DNA of 64,000 nt from Zygnema cylindricum (taxonomy: Eukaryota; Streptophyta; Zygnematophyceae; Zygnematales; Zygnemataceae): the NCBI GenBank assembly GCA_037447655.1, contig JBBHKE010000047.1, positions 62,001 through 126,000 on the forward strand. The letters run 5' to 3'. Of this stretch, positions 1 to 12,037 are shown piece by piece (position 1 is the stretch's first letter; every line of letters begins with the position of its first letter). The position numbers and the translations under genes are program-made. The notes under the pieces were generated by a model. It worked only from the letters and a program-made list of their open reading frames with translations, did no database searches and was not told the origin of the DNA.

Positions 1-50
1 TCATCTAGCGCGTTTCGACCCACTTTCGCGTCCTTCCAGCTCATCTTCAA

Positions 51-92
51 ACTTCATGTAAAATGACATTGCAAGGTGGTTTTACATGAAGT
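51..92. repeat. Short inverted repeat (hairpin)
   Basis: A 13-bp perfect inverted repeat pairs 51-63 with 80-92 around a 16-nt loop. The surrounding 17-110 also resembles 63385-63460 (shared 'cgacccact' followed by a 'caaactt' block), so this is probably the edge of a dispersed repeat family rather than a gene. Confidence 0.6.
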
Positions 93-193
93 TCCATGAT
101 AGTAGCCCTACCAACTCCCACGTCACCTTTCCCTTGTACTACCTTTTGGCCAAAACTTCAAAGACGACCTGCTTTCGAAACACTATAAGAGGA

Positions 194-529
194 GAGAAAA
201 ACATTATGTGAGAAAAACATTATGTGAGAAAAACATTATGTGAGAAAAACATTATGTGAGAAGAACATTATGTGAGAAAAACATTATGTGAGAAAAACAT
301 TATGTGAGAAGAACATTATGTGAGAAGAACATTATGTGAGAAGAACATTATGTGAGAAGAACATTATGTGAGAAAAACATTATGTGAGAAAAACATTATG
401 TAAGAAAAACATTATGTGAGAAAAACATTATGTAAGAAAAACATTATGTAAGAAAAACATTATGTAAGAAAAACATTATGTAAGAAAAACATTATGTAAG
501 AAAAACATTATGTGAGAAAAACATTATGT
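194..529. repeat. 16-bp minisatellite, 21 tandem copies
   Basis: Twenty-one uninterrupted copies of a 16-bp unit, consensus gagaaaaacattatgt, occupy 336 bp. Variants are clustered: several adjacent units carry gagaagaac and another run carries aagaaaaac, as expected if the array grew by local duplication of already mutated units. There are no spacers, so this is not a CRISPR-like array. Confidence 0.95.
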
Positions 530-3240
530 GACAGTTGTTGTTTGGGGAGGAGGCCAACCATGTAAGGTCAAACTCCCAAGGGAAAGGATGCGTTGGGAAC
601 TACAAAACTCTTGAGATTGGGTCGGAAGGCAAATCTGAGGAAAGAGAAAAGACTTGGCCGCCGGTAAGTTCTCGCAAACCCGAGATTTCCCGAGGATCCA
701 AGGGGACCACACGGAGCTTAACTAAGGGTCAAACTTTGCAGGGTTCAGATCCATGCAAGAGAGGACATACGGATGATGCGAGCCAGAAGCAGTGTCGGGC
801 AACCTTCGAAGGCATCTCCCTTCAGGAAGGTTTCAAAAAGAAAAACCTGTCGGGGGTGTCGGGGGTTTTAAGAGGCCAAGGGAAAATTTTGGGCAGAGAG
901 GAGAGAAAAGGACCGTAAAAGAATAGAAAAGAGGCGAAAGGAGAAAAAGTAGATGGCATAGGGAGAAGTATAGGAAGTGCCTCCTTACAGGTGCGGACAT
1001 TGGAATAAAGATTCGAGAGAGAGAGGATGAGGAGGCTTTTGCACTCGCTAAAGAGAGAGAGGACCTCAAGGAATAGCATTGGGTGAGAGAGGAGTTAAGG
1101 AAGCTGTAACTCACAGAGAGATAGAACATCAAGGAAAGGTGAGCGAGGAGTTAAAGAAGCTCTAATGTGAATTTAGCCCGAGGGCTTATATTTAGAAGCT
1201 GAGAGTTCCCGAATGGACAGGAGACCGCGCTTCTGAAATACCAGGAACCCGTGCCACGTGGCAGAGTAGGAAATGTTGGAGCCCATTCCAAAGCCGGATG
1301 GATGGGAGGCTTGGACAATGGGTGTTGTTACAAGAAAGAAGAGAAAACGCCATGGATAGACGAGCACCGAACCCCGAGGAAAATGAGCAAGACGAAATTT
1401 AGGTTACCTTAGAAATCGAAAGCGGGGTAGTGGCCGTCAGGAGTGACCGGGAAAGAGGTAAGGAATCACTGATGAGCCTTTTTCATGATGAGGGTTTCAG
1501 AGGAGGAGATGTACGGGTCCCAACGAATAGGATCACCGAAGAATAACAAAGAGAGAATATGGAGAATACAGAGTTGGAGAGCAATAAATTACTTAGTTTG
1601 GAGGCCCGAAGAGGAAAGGAAGATGATAAAGAAGAGGAAAAAGACGACTCCCCGTAGCTAGAAAATACGAGGCATCACTCATGAAAATTATGCCAGATAG
1701 GGAGCAGCTTTGTAGGCACTTGAGCACGTTGGTGGCATCATTACAGGACCATTGGTCGGAAACGTGACATCATTACGATTGACCACTAATCGGATGGAAG
1801 AGGAGCCGCCAAAGCCTACCAAAAGTTCCAATGTACTCAGATGGTTTACCATGACATTTTTCTGGTATAGCTCGTGTTTGATTTAACTATTTGCTTTATC
1901 TGCGTTTTTCCTTCACACGATGGGATTCGCTACCCTAAGTCTTTCTTAAACATTGAAAACCCAAAAGATCTTGTCAAGTATTCTATCTTCCCCAATACCC
2001 ACTCTCATATACCAGAATATTAAATGCGCTTTCCTCACCAATGGACCTTGTGATACATCGAAGTGAAAACTGGACCTTCGCGTGGTTGAAAAGTGAAAAC
2101 ATACCTTTGGGTATGGTGGGGGCTTCTTTTCGTTTAATTGAAAAAATCTCGATTTGTTGGTAATTTTGTCAAAATCAATTCAACAAATGCATCCGGACAT
2201 TGGGTAACATTTATCAAAAAGATGGTTAACAACCCCCTTCTTCGCTAGGAAATTAGTTAAGGTTTGGATTTTTAAATTTCTGCAAGTTTCTCATAATTAG
2301 TCACTTTCTTTTTTAGAGTTGCCTTGTTACCATTTAGACGCTGAATTCATGCTGCAAATTTCTCTTACATAGTTTTTTTTTTTAATGCTAAGTTAATTTG
2401 TTACCTTTAGTGGTCATGTGAACCCGAGCTTAAAAAGTTGGCAAAAACTAAGGAATTGCACATTTTTGTATGATTTCACGAGTAACTATAAACACAATAG
2501 CTAATTACAAAAAGGCAAAAAGAAGAAACAAGTATTCTCCAATAATGTACTTTTCCAACCTGCTTTGTATATGACATTCTCAGAATATATTTGTGCCTTC
2601 ATAAGAAAAACATACTGTCGCCATAACAATGTCCAGTCCAAAAAACATTTCATCAAAATGTGACAAAAACCCGCCGTTTCACAATACAACGTAAAAATTA
2701 ACGAAGAAGCATGTAAAAGAAACAGGAGAAACCAGAGAAAACCAGAAGAAACCAAAAGAAACAAGAAGAAACCAGAAGTGATCCAATAAAATAAAGTATA
2801 AAAAAATATAAATTTATGTAAACCCCCCAGGATAGTATTGTTTTGAGATGCTAGAAAAGCGACGAAAACAAGCATTTTTTTTGCAAGACTCCTAAGCTTT
2901 ACGATCGTAAACAATAGCTTTTGTTGTAATTACAAGGCAATATCGGACCGACTTTCCTCGAAAACTAACTAAAGTCATGACTAAGTCATTTTTAAGTCAC
3001 TTAAACCCTTACTTTACGCGATTTACATTGCTCCTATTATTCCCCAACCGGTAACAACTTTCAAGTACTTTTACAGTTGTTAAAGAAATTTAAATACGAT
3101 TTGGTCTTTGTGAGTAAACCCGTTCCTCTTCTAAGCAATCACTGCAACTAACTAAAACTATTATTCGGTCACCCACGTCAATTCATTCGAGAACCCGATG
3201 GAAGAATAATTTGCTCGTTCAAGAAATCAATACGCAATCC
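530..3240. other. Region without a supported gene; GA-rich, possibly decayed coding DNA
   Basis: I see no gene here. 600-1700 is GA-rich. Around 1010-1130 one plus frame reads as a charged, coiled-coil-like peptide (many Arg, Glu, Leu) broken by several in-frame stops, so it may be the relic of a coding sequence or retroelement gag. 1850-3240 is AT-rich without convincing reading frames, splice pairs or repeats that I can define. Confidence 0.5.
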
Positions 3241-3603
3241 CTTTTCCCCTCTCTTTCCTCTTCTCTTTCCTCTCTCTTTCGTCACCCTTTCCCCTCTCCT
3301 CTCTTTCTCCTCTCTCTACCTCCCCCAATCCAAAACCTCCGGAGGAACTCTCTCTGTCACCAAACCAAGGACGTCAGAAATCAACGGAGCCGCTAGTACG
3401 CTATCTCTTCTCCTCTCCCTTTCCTCTCTCTTTCCTCTCACTCTCTCCTCTCTCTTTCTCCCCCCCTCTCTCTCTCTCCCTCTCTCCTCTCTTTCCCCTC
3501 TCTCTACCTCCTCCAATCCAAACCATCCAAAGGAACTCTCTCCGTGACCAAATCGAGTACGTCGGAAACTAAAGGAGCCGCTCTTCCGCTATCCCTTCTC
3601 CCC
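3241..3603. repeat. CT-rich tract with a ~190-bp tandem duplication of the hydrolase 3' end
   Basis: Two adjacent CT-rich blocks each end in the same non-repetitive stretch (about 3318-3405 and 3505-3592). On the minus strand both encode the peptide pattern AAPL-SDVL-LVTERVP---LDW followed by a TAG stop. The block at 3505-3592 is the C-terminus of the hydrolase CDS. The block at 3318-3405 is a diverged second copy lying in its 3' UTR or flank. Confidence 0.75.
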
Positions 3604-4633
3604 CTTTTTGAATTCCAACAGGCAAAAGGTCCATGAGAAATCCCATCGTAAGCAATCGCCTTTGCCTCTCCTCCCACCCCTCTCAGAGCGTCTCTGAGAG
3701 TAAAACTTGTCGTGGGAGGGACAACTACATCATCTGGACTACAGAGAAGGAGACACGGCGGTAACAAAAGTTTTTCCGTTCTCGTCAATTTCTTTACCAT
3801 CTCTTCTTCCTTTCCTGTAAATCCCAACTCGGAAGAAATAATCGCAGAAGCCGCCTCCAGAGAGAGACTTTTTATTCCTTGAGTCAATTCTCGCAAAGGA
3901 CGACAAGAAGCTTGAGCCTTTTCCACATCTTTTCCATGATTTCTCGAAGAAGTTTTTGTCTCTTTCTCAGCCATGGCCGTTTCCAAACCAGCGAAAGTTC
4001 CCGGACTTCCTAAAAAAGTTTTTGCCCCTATTACCTGAGCCCCGGCCCCTGCAAGTTCAGAAAATTGTTGCTTCGAGGGAACTTCTTCGACTAAGACCGT
4101 CCCTTCTCTCTCTCCTCCCTCCACTTGAGTTGTGGACGCCAAAGCTCTCATAGCAAGACTGGCCTCGCCTTGCAAGACACTCTTTACCTCACAATCTTCT
4201 CCTCCTCTCTTCTCCCGTAAACCTCCCTGTCCACCTACAGATTCCATCTTAACGTCCACCTCCTTTTCCCCTCCTTCAGTGGCATTTATCGCTTTCTCCT
4301 CTCTTTCGTGTCCACTCGATCCCTCCCCGTTTTCTCCTATTTCCTCCCTCTTTCCCTCCAGAAGTCGACCCAAGGCCCCGAAGAGAAGTGAGGGAGACAT
4401 GGAGGGAAAGCCCAGAAGTCCTCCATTGGCCGGTTTTAGACAAGAGAGAGCCGCTACCCCTCTACTCTGTTCGTATCCATAATGTTCCATGAGATCAAAA
4501 ACCCCGGCAAGGCCGATAAAGCAGGCAGGTTGCCAGGTGTCACTCTCTGATTGGTGTTCTTGATTCTGTGAAACCTGTAGCAGGAGCTCTGATTTCACAT
4601 TTTGCCAAAGGACCATGGCACAAAGATGGGCAC
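3504..4633 (-). CDS. Hydrolase exon 5 (lid, insertion, catalytic Asp and His)
   Basis: The acceptor tctccag precedes 4633, and the exon ends at the TAG at 3504-3506. It encodes GLAGVFDLMEHY and FPSMSPSLL (family lid and cap strands), then an insertion of about 194 residues rich in Glu, Gly, Lys and Ser (plus-strand 3771-4352), then LLCSPDDVVVP with the catalytic Asp and a DGISHGPF stretch with the catalytic His. The terminal 28 codons are duplicated downstream at 3318-3405. Confidence 0.8.
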
Positions 4634-7600
4634 CTGGAGATGGGAATTTGATAACAAAAGTTTAGCAAATATGTAAAATTTTGGTTTTTTTTTCTGGGAT
4701 CTTAACAGGGAGTTTTTAGTATCCCTTTTAGCAAATTTTGGTACTTATTTGAAGTAAAACGGGTTCTCTATCGAGGGGTGACGATTAAATGTGGGAACTG
4801 ATAAAACCACGGAAAAGAAGGTTCTATAACCACGGAAATATCACCTGGTAGGTTGTCATTTAACCATTTTGTACGAATTGCCAAAACCGTACAGAACAGC
4901 CTGAAATTTTAAAAAACGTTTGAGTTTCTGAAAACGAATCTCTAAAACCACAATAAACCTGCATGATAATTTGTCTCTTAGCTCATTGTACAAATTTTGC
5001 AAAATTCAAAAAAAAGACTTCGACATATTGACACATTTCGTCGTTTTTTGATTAAGAAATTTGTACGAAGGAGCTTTATTATCAGGTAAATTTGTCACAT
5101 TTTAGAGATTCACTTTCAACGACTTACATTTTTGAATAGTGCAATTTTGGCATACAAGTCTGTTTTTAACCTAAACGACAATTTAAAATCCCCGTGGTTC
5201 AGCCAGGCCCAACCGGAGTTTAGTCAGCCCCCTTAAATGTTCATTGTCAATACCTTGGTACTAAACCATGTATTTTAGTGTCGTATGTCGATCAAAATCA
5301 CAAACAATCTATCTCGATTACGGTATATCACAATGTTGAAGAGTTGAAAATTCGATGTTTATCGGGTATGCCGATAGATATCGATATCACGGTAACTGGC
5401 GACAATTACCAATAAATATACCAAACTTAATACGTAAACCTTTACAAAACAGCAATATATCTCGCCAAATCTTCACCAAACACTTGTTTGGCAGGAAGTT
5501 ATGTAAACAAAAACTGGAAAATAAACCTAAGGTACAAAGTCAAACATTTGGTACACGCAAATTTTATCACACGACAATTCATTACAGTACAGCACAGAGA
5601 TAATACAGATATTGACGATAGCGCGGTACCAATATCGATACATCGCAATAATCGGCGATAATAGTTATCGGCTCAATAAATCGATTATCAAGACCCTTAA
5701 AAAAAAACACATAACGATTATAAGCAAATCAAGCTCGATATATATCACTAATATACTATACCCGTAAACTGCTAATAGAGTAAAAAAAATATTAGCCTGG
5801 GGCTTATATTAGTTTATTATTTCAATTTATTTCAGTTTTGAATGACTTGGCTGTTTTTTAACCGTTTAAAGAATTAGCATTAAGCAAAAGAAAATAGCAT
5901 TATTAATAAGAGGTTCCAGGCTAGTATTTAAGGGCAATAATATAGTGCTATTAACTCTAAGAACGATACACGGTGTACTGTACATATTTATTGCTGTATA
6001 ATTGAACCGTAATCTGTACTGCTGTAATAAATAAGTGTACTGTATAACAGTACATAGTATTATAGAGCTGTAAAAGACGCACCCCTGACTGCTCCTAAAC
6101 TACAGAGGACTGTACAGTACAAGATAGAAAAGTTATGTTAGTCATTTACCGTATAGTACAGGACCGTACACCTTAGATAAGGCATTAATTGATGATTTGA
6201 CGTTGAAAACTTTGGGCGTATAGCCCTGATCCCGTGCAGAATATATATTACATATCCCTATATTTCGGTTTTTGATATATCAAAGCAATGTACAACCCTA
6301 GATAGGTGAGAGGCTATCGATATACAACCCTAGATTCGAGGTTCAATTTGTGTTATTTTCTGGGTCTAGAGTGCAAGCATTTTATTAGCAATACTGGAGT
6401 TTTTAGCATACGCACAATCGACAAGAGATTTTGCTTTTTTTTGTTGTTTTCGCTTCATTGTTGCAATTTTCAATTATTTTTGGTCCCGTAAACTCATCAG
6501 TGTGCGATTTCATAGTTTGTTTTGTTGAATCCTTCCTAAATTGCAGCACCATCTCACAAAAAATGGTCCAGAAAAATAGCAAAACTCATATCTTTAACAG
6601 CAAGTAAACGACCGAGAGAAATGGGGATAAGAGGAAAAATGAGTGAGATGCCCACCAGAAGAATGTCCCATAATGAAAATCTTGGAAGGATCTCCTCCAT
6701 AACTTTCAATATTGTCTCTCGTCCATTTCAATGCTGCTGAAATCTCACCCACTTGGTCAATTGCCTGGACCTGGAAGTAATTTAAGAAAATCATGTCAAA
6801 GTCAATCTCAACATTTTTGTTAAAGAATATTCTCGACTTGAGAATATTCGACAAAATCAGTCATGCATCTTATACATTTAAGAGTTGGAAGGCCAAACTA
6901 AATTCAAATTAAAAATGATTAAACACAAATCCAATTTTTTTATCTTCTAGAACACTCTAGTATCTAAACAGCTGACACTAAAAATACTGTGATGGACCAT
7001 AAATGTGACACGAAAAAACAGGTGAAAATAAACGAAGCCACGTTTTCATATTAAAAAAGTACACTTATAAGTACAGTTGAATACAATACAACATAATTGT
7101 AATGCTATACAATATGCATATAACTGTACCATCTAGTACAATACTCTACCATGCCGTTTGGTAAAATACGATATGATACGATACAATTCGATACCATATG
7201 ATATAGATACACTGGAACCAAACAGATTTTCACGGCTTCAGACACTCCACTCACCAACTCAGCTAGATCAGATTATGACAAAACTACTCAACTTTTGACT
7301 TCACCTTCTACTTTCAACTGTCAATTTCTCAACTTTCTTAATAGGTGCACAAATACGCATTTCAAAATTTTTAGACACTCACCTCTGGATACAAAGAGTA
7401 TTGCGCCATAACTACTACCACTCCTTCATCTGCACATCTCGTTGCAAGAGGAGAGTAATGCCATTTATCTCCACTCGCCCATACACCTCCATGGACGAAA
7501 AATACAACTGGAACTTTTCCCTCTCGTACAGGTTCTGCAGGAACATAAATATCCATCCTGAGAACAATGAAAGTAGTGTTAGTGGAATAAGGCATTGAAG

Positions 7601-10600
7601 TAGGATAAAAATAACAAAACGACAAGGAGAGAGTGGAAGAGTGACAAGGGAGAGCGGAAATAGACAGCCATCAACTAACTTCTGCAAAAGATGATCAAGT
7701 GCATATATTCTCTGATGCTAGAAACGATTCAAGATGCAAACAAAAATTGCGAGTTTCCAATATTGGAAGCATCTGACTAGTTCATGAAAGAGGACAATTG
7801 TACATGGAATTTGTGACACCATCGTAATTGGAAAAATCAATAAGTAGCACAACGTGTCAATATCTTTGTACGACACACCATATAGTATAAAACACACTGA
7901 GTTTGTTTAAACAGACAAATATCAAGAGATACCTTGTAAGAAAGAAAAGGTGCAATGAAGTTTCGGCTATATAATCTGCATAAATTTCACTTTGAATGGA
8001 AGCTTTCATTTGCAAAGATGCCAGGACACGAACATGACACGATGCTTGTACCTATTCTCAATCTTGATTTGATAAAACTCTCAAAGTTGCTATATTTATA
8101 CCAGAACCATAATCGTGTCTGACATGATCACATTGTAATAATTTGCGTGATAGCATGTGTGTTACATACTGTTATTACTATTACGTAACCTCATACCAAA
8201 CTTCCATTATCCACGGTGAATCAAACAATAGCTTGGACAATGTTTTTGGCAAAATAGGTTACAGGCAGCCATGTGAACTCTTTATACGTTCCAGTACACT
8301 AACGAAGACCACAGAAATCCAGAGCACAATACTTCTTGAATAAAATACTAAGTGTCAGACTTGGATTATGTTTCTTGATGCTGCTGATACATAACTCTTA
8401 ACGTCATAAATATAACCTTTTTCTATTTCACACTGTCATTGCTAAACAATTCACATGGAAAGTATTCAGTATTTAATACTTTCTATTTTGCAATTATGTT
8501 TCTAATTGTTTCAAACCACTCACAAGTTCCGCTCTCCCTCTCCATAGGGCACATCCCGTAAAATTGAGGGCCATTCCTTTCTGCGACTCCATGGCCACCA
8601 GCCTTTGCTTCTGTTCTTCCGAGGGAGAATTATGCCATTCTCTGCAAGAAAACAATCGCTCTCCCCCTTAATCCCACAATGCTTTTCTAATCACATAATG
8701 GTTGACAAAGATGTAAAAATGGAAAGGATACAAAGTTTCTTCCCAAAACTTAGCACCATAAGCTGTTATTCGAATTAAGTTCTTAGCAAGAATGTAAAAT
8801 ATAGATTCATAAAACAAGATGAAAACTTTTTGAAATTTGCCAAACTAATGTATTTCTGTGAATTTGTGCATCATCGTCCAACTTAGGTTCGTTCTTTTTC
8901 TCTGACCCTGCAACATAATTTTTTTTCCATGCAATGTTACCAAGAAGACACAAAACATTAAGAAAAAAATCCCATCGGAACATATCGCAATATGTTACGC
9001 TGTCAGGACGCTAATAGTGTATATGTCCGGTTGAAAAGTTAAGAGTTTACGCTTTACTAAATTTTGACATATGCGGCAGCATAACAAATTGCAGTAACTT
9101 CTGATGGGAATTTTGCTGAAGCCGCACTAGGAAATGTGTAATAAAACAGACTCACGGGAGAATGTCATGTGGCAAAACAAAAAAGCCGGAGCGATTTAAT
9201 GCACAACAGCTTCAGCACTTTCTCGAATGACCAAATTTGCCGAGGTCAACACTAACAAAAACCCAAAATTTGTAAAATTGGAGAAAAAACGGAAACTCTA
9301 AGCGGCCCATAAATCAGTTCTTATCTTCCATTAAGCACCTAGATAGGACCGTAATAAAGAGCACGTCTGCCTGGACATGTTGTACTTTGAAAAGATTTTT
9401 ACAAAGTTCAGTGTGGGAACAGGGAAAAAACAAGTTTTTCAATCCGGAAGTCACAGGCTGGAGAACCGGGAATCTTATTGGAACACGAAAAGAACATTTT
9501 TTTTTTTTGACTTGAAATATACATCAATTTCAATTTTGTCCAGGAAACACAAACTAGTATAATACAACGCACCGACGAAATGGTGTTTAAACAAATCTCC
9601 TGAGGTTCGTCAGTAAATTGTAAAAACTTAGAAAAACTGGAAGTTAAAACTGAATGCTAATTGCCACATTGTTGCTATCATATCTACAATTGAGAATCAC
9701 AAAATTTCACATCTTGTATTCCTTTTTGTTTTCTTCCCGTTGTTTTTTCTTCCAATTATTTTTTCTTTGTAAAAAAATATGTTTTATTGCTCTCTCTAGC
9801 ACTTAATCAAGCATTTGACAATAAATTGAAAGCAAAAAATTGAGAGTACAGTTGAACTGCAATCCTAAATTGGAAGAATGTTTGAAACAGAAAATGTAGC
9901 CCAAATTTGCAAAACTGACACAGATTTCAGCTTGTAGGGTAATAATACGTGCACTAAAATTGGTGTTATCGGTCAGTAACTTAATGTAATTGTACAGAGA
10001 CATGTACTTTTTATAAAAAAATCGTACAGTTTTCTGTATGAATACTTTGATTTCTGCGCCAGTAAGGCCAGTTACAGGGCTCATAAAATTCCCCCAGTAA
10101 GTAACGTTATAGAAATAACCAGTGTAACCATTATGAAACACCTGCATTTGGCCGGTAAAAAAAAATTCAATCACCTTTTCCATGGCTCTTCAGTACTGTT
10201 GGGAGTTTCTGGTAAGTCCGTAAAGCATGCAATCCGTACGGAAGAACAGTGACCAAAGAAACAATCTCCTTGAGAATAGTTGCAGTCATGGATGCCCCCA
10301 TCTTCCACTGTTCCATGGCAGTTCCAGCCATGGCTACTTCCGTCTTTGCAGCTTTCAAGGCTTCTCCAAGGTAAGCTATGGAGCTCCTCTTCCGCCTCTC
10401 ATTAATGCCCGATGACTTTCTGGTCGGTCTCAGAGGGCCACGTGGCAGAATTTTAAAACGCCCTGACGGTTCTTTATTGTTGCCTTTGGAAACCATAGCT
10501 GCATGGCCCAAGAGAGAGGAGAAGGAAAGAGGGGAGGGCAAGAGAGGAGAAGGAGAATGAGAGTAGAAGGGCAGGGAAGAAGCTAGGTTCAACATTTTCC

Positions 10601-10745
10601 GTACTAGGGTACGGTTCGTACAGAATTCTGCAGAGAGAATGTACGATTGTGCGGGAACAATAATGAGTTCGTACAGCGCCTTCCAAGATTTCTGGCAAAC
10701 TGGCAAAGTTAGGGCTATGGAAGACGCCAGTATGCAGATAGGCAT
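3504..10745 (-). CDS. Alpha/beta-hydrolase, isoprenylcysteine methylesterase (ICME)-like, five exons
   Basis: Joining minus-strand exons 10745-10175, 8641-8524, 7557-7383, 6770-6656 and 4633-3504 gives one open frame of 702 codons. All four junctions have GT..AG ends and matching phases (1, 2, 0, 1). The family (HSL/ICME-like serine hydrolases) cleaves carboxyl esters; ICME removes the methyl ester from prenylated proteins. Visible hallmarks: the oxyanion motif HGG near residue 252, the nucleophile elbow GHSSG with Ser near 325, an Asp in SPDD near 627-628, and a His in SHGPF near 660. Residues about 421-614 are a charged Glu/Gly/Lys-rich insertion absent from the typical family of about 430 residues. 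The N-terminal exon (190 aa) is poorly conserved, so the true start could be a later ATG in it, and a short exon may have been missed. The exact substrate is inferred only at family level. The gene diverges from the kinesin gene beginning at 12891. Confidence 0.75.
4634..6655. other. Hydrolase intron 4 with a CGATA-rich repeat
   Basis: This is a 2.0-kb intron. 5330-5700 is rich in gata/tatc and cgat words with short palindromes and resembles 56220-56400 and 62630-62700. 5960-6170 is rich in gtac words (tgtactgtaca and similar). No coding exon is visible in it. Confidence 0.6.
6656..6770 (-). CDS. Hydrolase exon 4 (nucleophile elbow)
   Basis: The acceptor ttacttccag precedes 6770. The donor lies inside the Gly codon of GHSSG, at TCTTCTG|gtgggc. 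It encodes 38 residues including ESYGGDP and IFIMGHSS, the standard sequence before the catalytic Ser. Reading through instead of splicing gives GGHLTHF and then a stop. Splicing to 4633 restores GAHLCAMVL, which matches the family better. Confidence 0.85.
6771..7382. other. Hydrolase intron 3
   Basis: A 612-bp intron between exon 3 and exon 4. 7060-7215 is low-complexity AT with degenerate atacgatac words. No other feature seen. Confidence 0.7.
7383..7557 (-). CDS. Hydrolase exon 3 (HGG oxyanion-hole motif)
   Basis: The acceptor is cag before 7557 and the donor GAG|gtgagt follows 7383. It encodes 58 residues beginning MDIYVP and containing FFVHGGVWASGD, the conserved oxyanion-hole loop, then a strand ending AQYSLYPE. 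This is a typical core of the ICME-like and HSL-like hydrolases. Confidence 0.85.
7558..8523. other. Hydrolase intron 2
   Basis: A 966-bp intron between exon 2 and exon 3. AT-rich; I see no repeat, RNA gene or additional exon in it. Confidence 0.65.
8524..8641 (-). CDS. Hydrolase exon 2
   Basis: The acceptor ttcttgcag precedes 8641 and the donor gtgagt follows 8524. It encodes a basic linker and then DVPYGEGERNL, the segment that in this family leads directly into the first core strand (compare the Y-G-x-x-x-R-N-x-L/M-D-x-Y-x-P pattern). Both phases fit the neighbouring exons. Confidence 0.75.
8642..10174. other. Hydrolase intron 1
   Basis: A 1.5-kb AT-rich intron. Exons 1 and 2 join in phase (G|AG = Glu), but this intron is the most likely place for a missed short exon, because family members usually have a transmembrane or hydrophobic segment before the RNxLDxY motif. 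Confidence 0.5.
10175..10745 (-). CDS. Hydrolase exon 1 (N-terminal region)
   Basis: It runs from the first ATG of the open frame to the donor after CATGGAAAAG (gtgatt). It encodes 190 residues plus one base. The N-terminus has a short hydrophobic stretch that might be a signal or anchor, followed by a basic region and a helix-prone stretch. No family motif is present, so the start is the least certain part of the model. A downstream in-frame ATG opening MVSKGNNKE is an alternative. Confidence 0.5.
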
Positions 10746-11731
10746 GAAGGGTAGCCGTGACTGTATAAATACGTAGGAAGGTAAAACTTTTTAATGCGGG
10801 CAGAGCGAAAATTGTGAAGACTCGGGCGGACCAATCAGTGACTGGAGTGTTGGGAAAAACGGAGAGTTTAGTTCACCGGTAAGCGTCCAGTCGGCGCTAA
10901 ACGAGTTCAATCCGTACACATTTTAAACAATCGTGTCTGGAACTACAGTGTCGTAGACAATGATCTGTGAAATAGAACGATCGACGTGGACAGAAGCTGT
11001 CCACAAACGGCGACGTATCCCAACAATGTAATCCACAGTATTCAAAAAACATGTCAGAATTACTGAAGGGTGAAGACATTTTGTGGCTTCGTTTTGTCCT
11101 GTCGGCATGACCTTCCGTATATGCTTGTACGGCTATTTGATGTCGCATCGTGTGCCGTACATTTTCAATTATTCGGAGAGAAATTATGCAAAATAAAGTA
11201 CAGGAGCAATTAAGCACGAATGATGACAGGGACCAACCAGATTCGGCAAAAATGAGCGGTCAAGATGAAGAGATTCGTCGCCACCGGCTCCAAGTCCAAA
11301 AAACCGACGGACAGACATGTTACCAGCCGCGGAGGCCCAAACGGTCGAGGCTAACATCTCAGGAAAATGAAAGACAATCTAATCAGATTCATAAGATTCT
11401 ATATTACTTTATGGACATTATCGTCAGTGACTGCAGATCGTGACCGTCAAAATAAACTCTTCGACGGCCACTCGTTCACGCTGACGCACGGTTTGTCTAG
11501 CTCATGGTGGGAATTACAGGAAATTCCATTTTGACACATCACCTCCTTATTTTGACCGTCCGATCGTGTTTCGGACTTGTCGCTGTTTAAACATTCAAGC
11601 TGGCCGTTTGCTTTGACTTTACAGGGCTCTTCGCGAACGCTATTTGGGGAGTCGGCGTATAAAAAAGGTGCCGAAACTTGTCCCTACCAAAATTCTAAGT
11701 ATTCAAGCAAACCGGTAAAACCACTATGGAC

Positions 11732-12037
11732 CATAGTTCAAAAGTAGGCATTTTTATGGTAGGCCTTTGGTCGGCGCCTTTATCGTAAGTTGTGTTATGG
11801 GCTTTTCATGTGATCTTCTTAGATCACTACTTTGATCAGCGACCGTCCGATCGTCCGAATCTGACGGTGTAAATAAAAATATTTGGTCCGAATGTTTTAA
11901 TTGGTCTAATTTTTGGTCCGAATGTTTTAATTGGTTCGAATAGGTCTGAATACAATATGGGTCTTAAGGTCATATTGTATGTTTTGCATACAGTAGGCAT
12001 ATTGTATGGGCCTACTTTCACCTACTTTTGAACTATG
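11732..12037. mobile_element. Non-autonomous hAT-type MITE, 306 bp
   Basis: The ends are a 17-bp perfect terminal inverted repeat, CATAGTTCAAAAGTAGG (11732-11748, with its complement at 12021-12037). It is flanked by a perfect 8-bp direct repeat CTATGGAC at 11724-11731 and 12038-12045. An 8-bp target duplication is characteristic of hAT transposons. No transposase is encoded. It lies between two divergent genes, where it could affect either promoter. Confidence 0.85.

Noticed and set aside
194-529. CRISPR-like array
   Set aside because: Units are directly adjacent with no spacers and the context is eukaryotic.
535-918. 127-codon plus reading frame as a gene
   Set aside because: Follows a minisatellite, no recognisable domain, GA-biased composition, no splice or conservation evidence.
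10897-11217. 106-codon minus reading frame upstream of the hydrolase
   Set aside because: Composition not protein-like, no connection in phase to the hydrolase exon 1.
11150-11443. 97-codon plus reading frame as a small gene
   Set aside because: Lies in the divergent promoter region, no domain, no supporting splice or leader signals.
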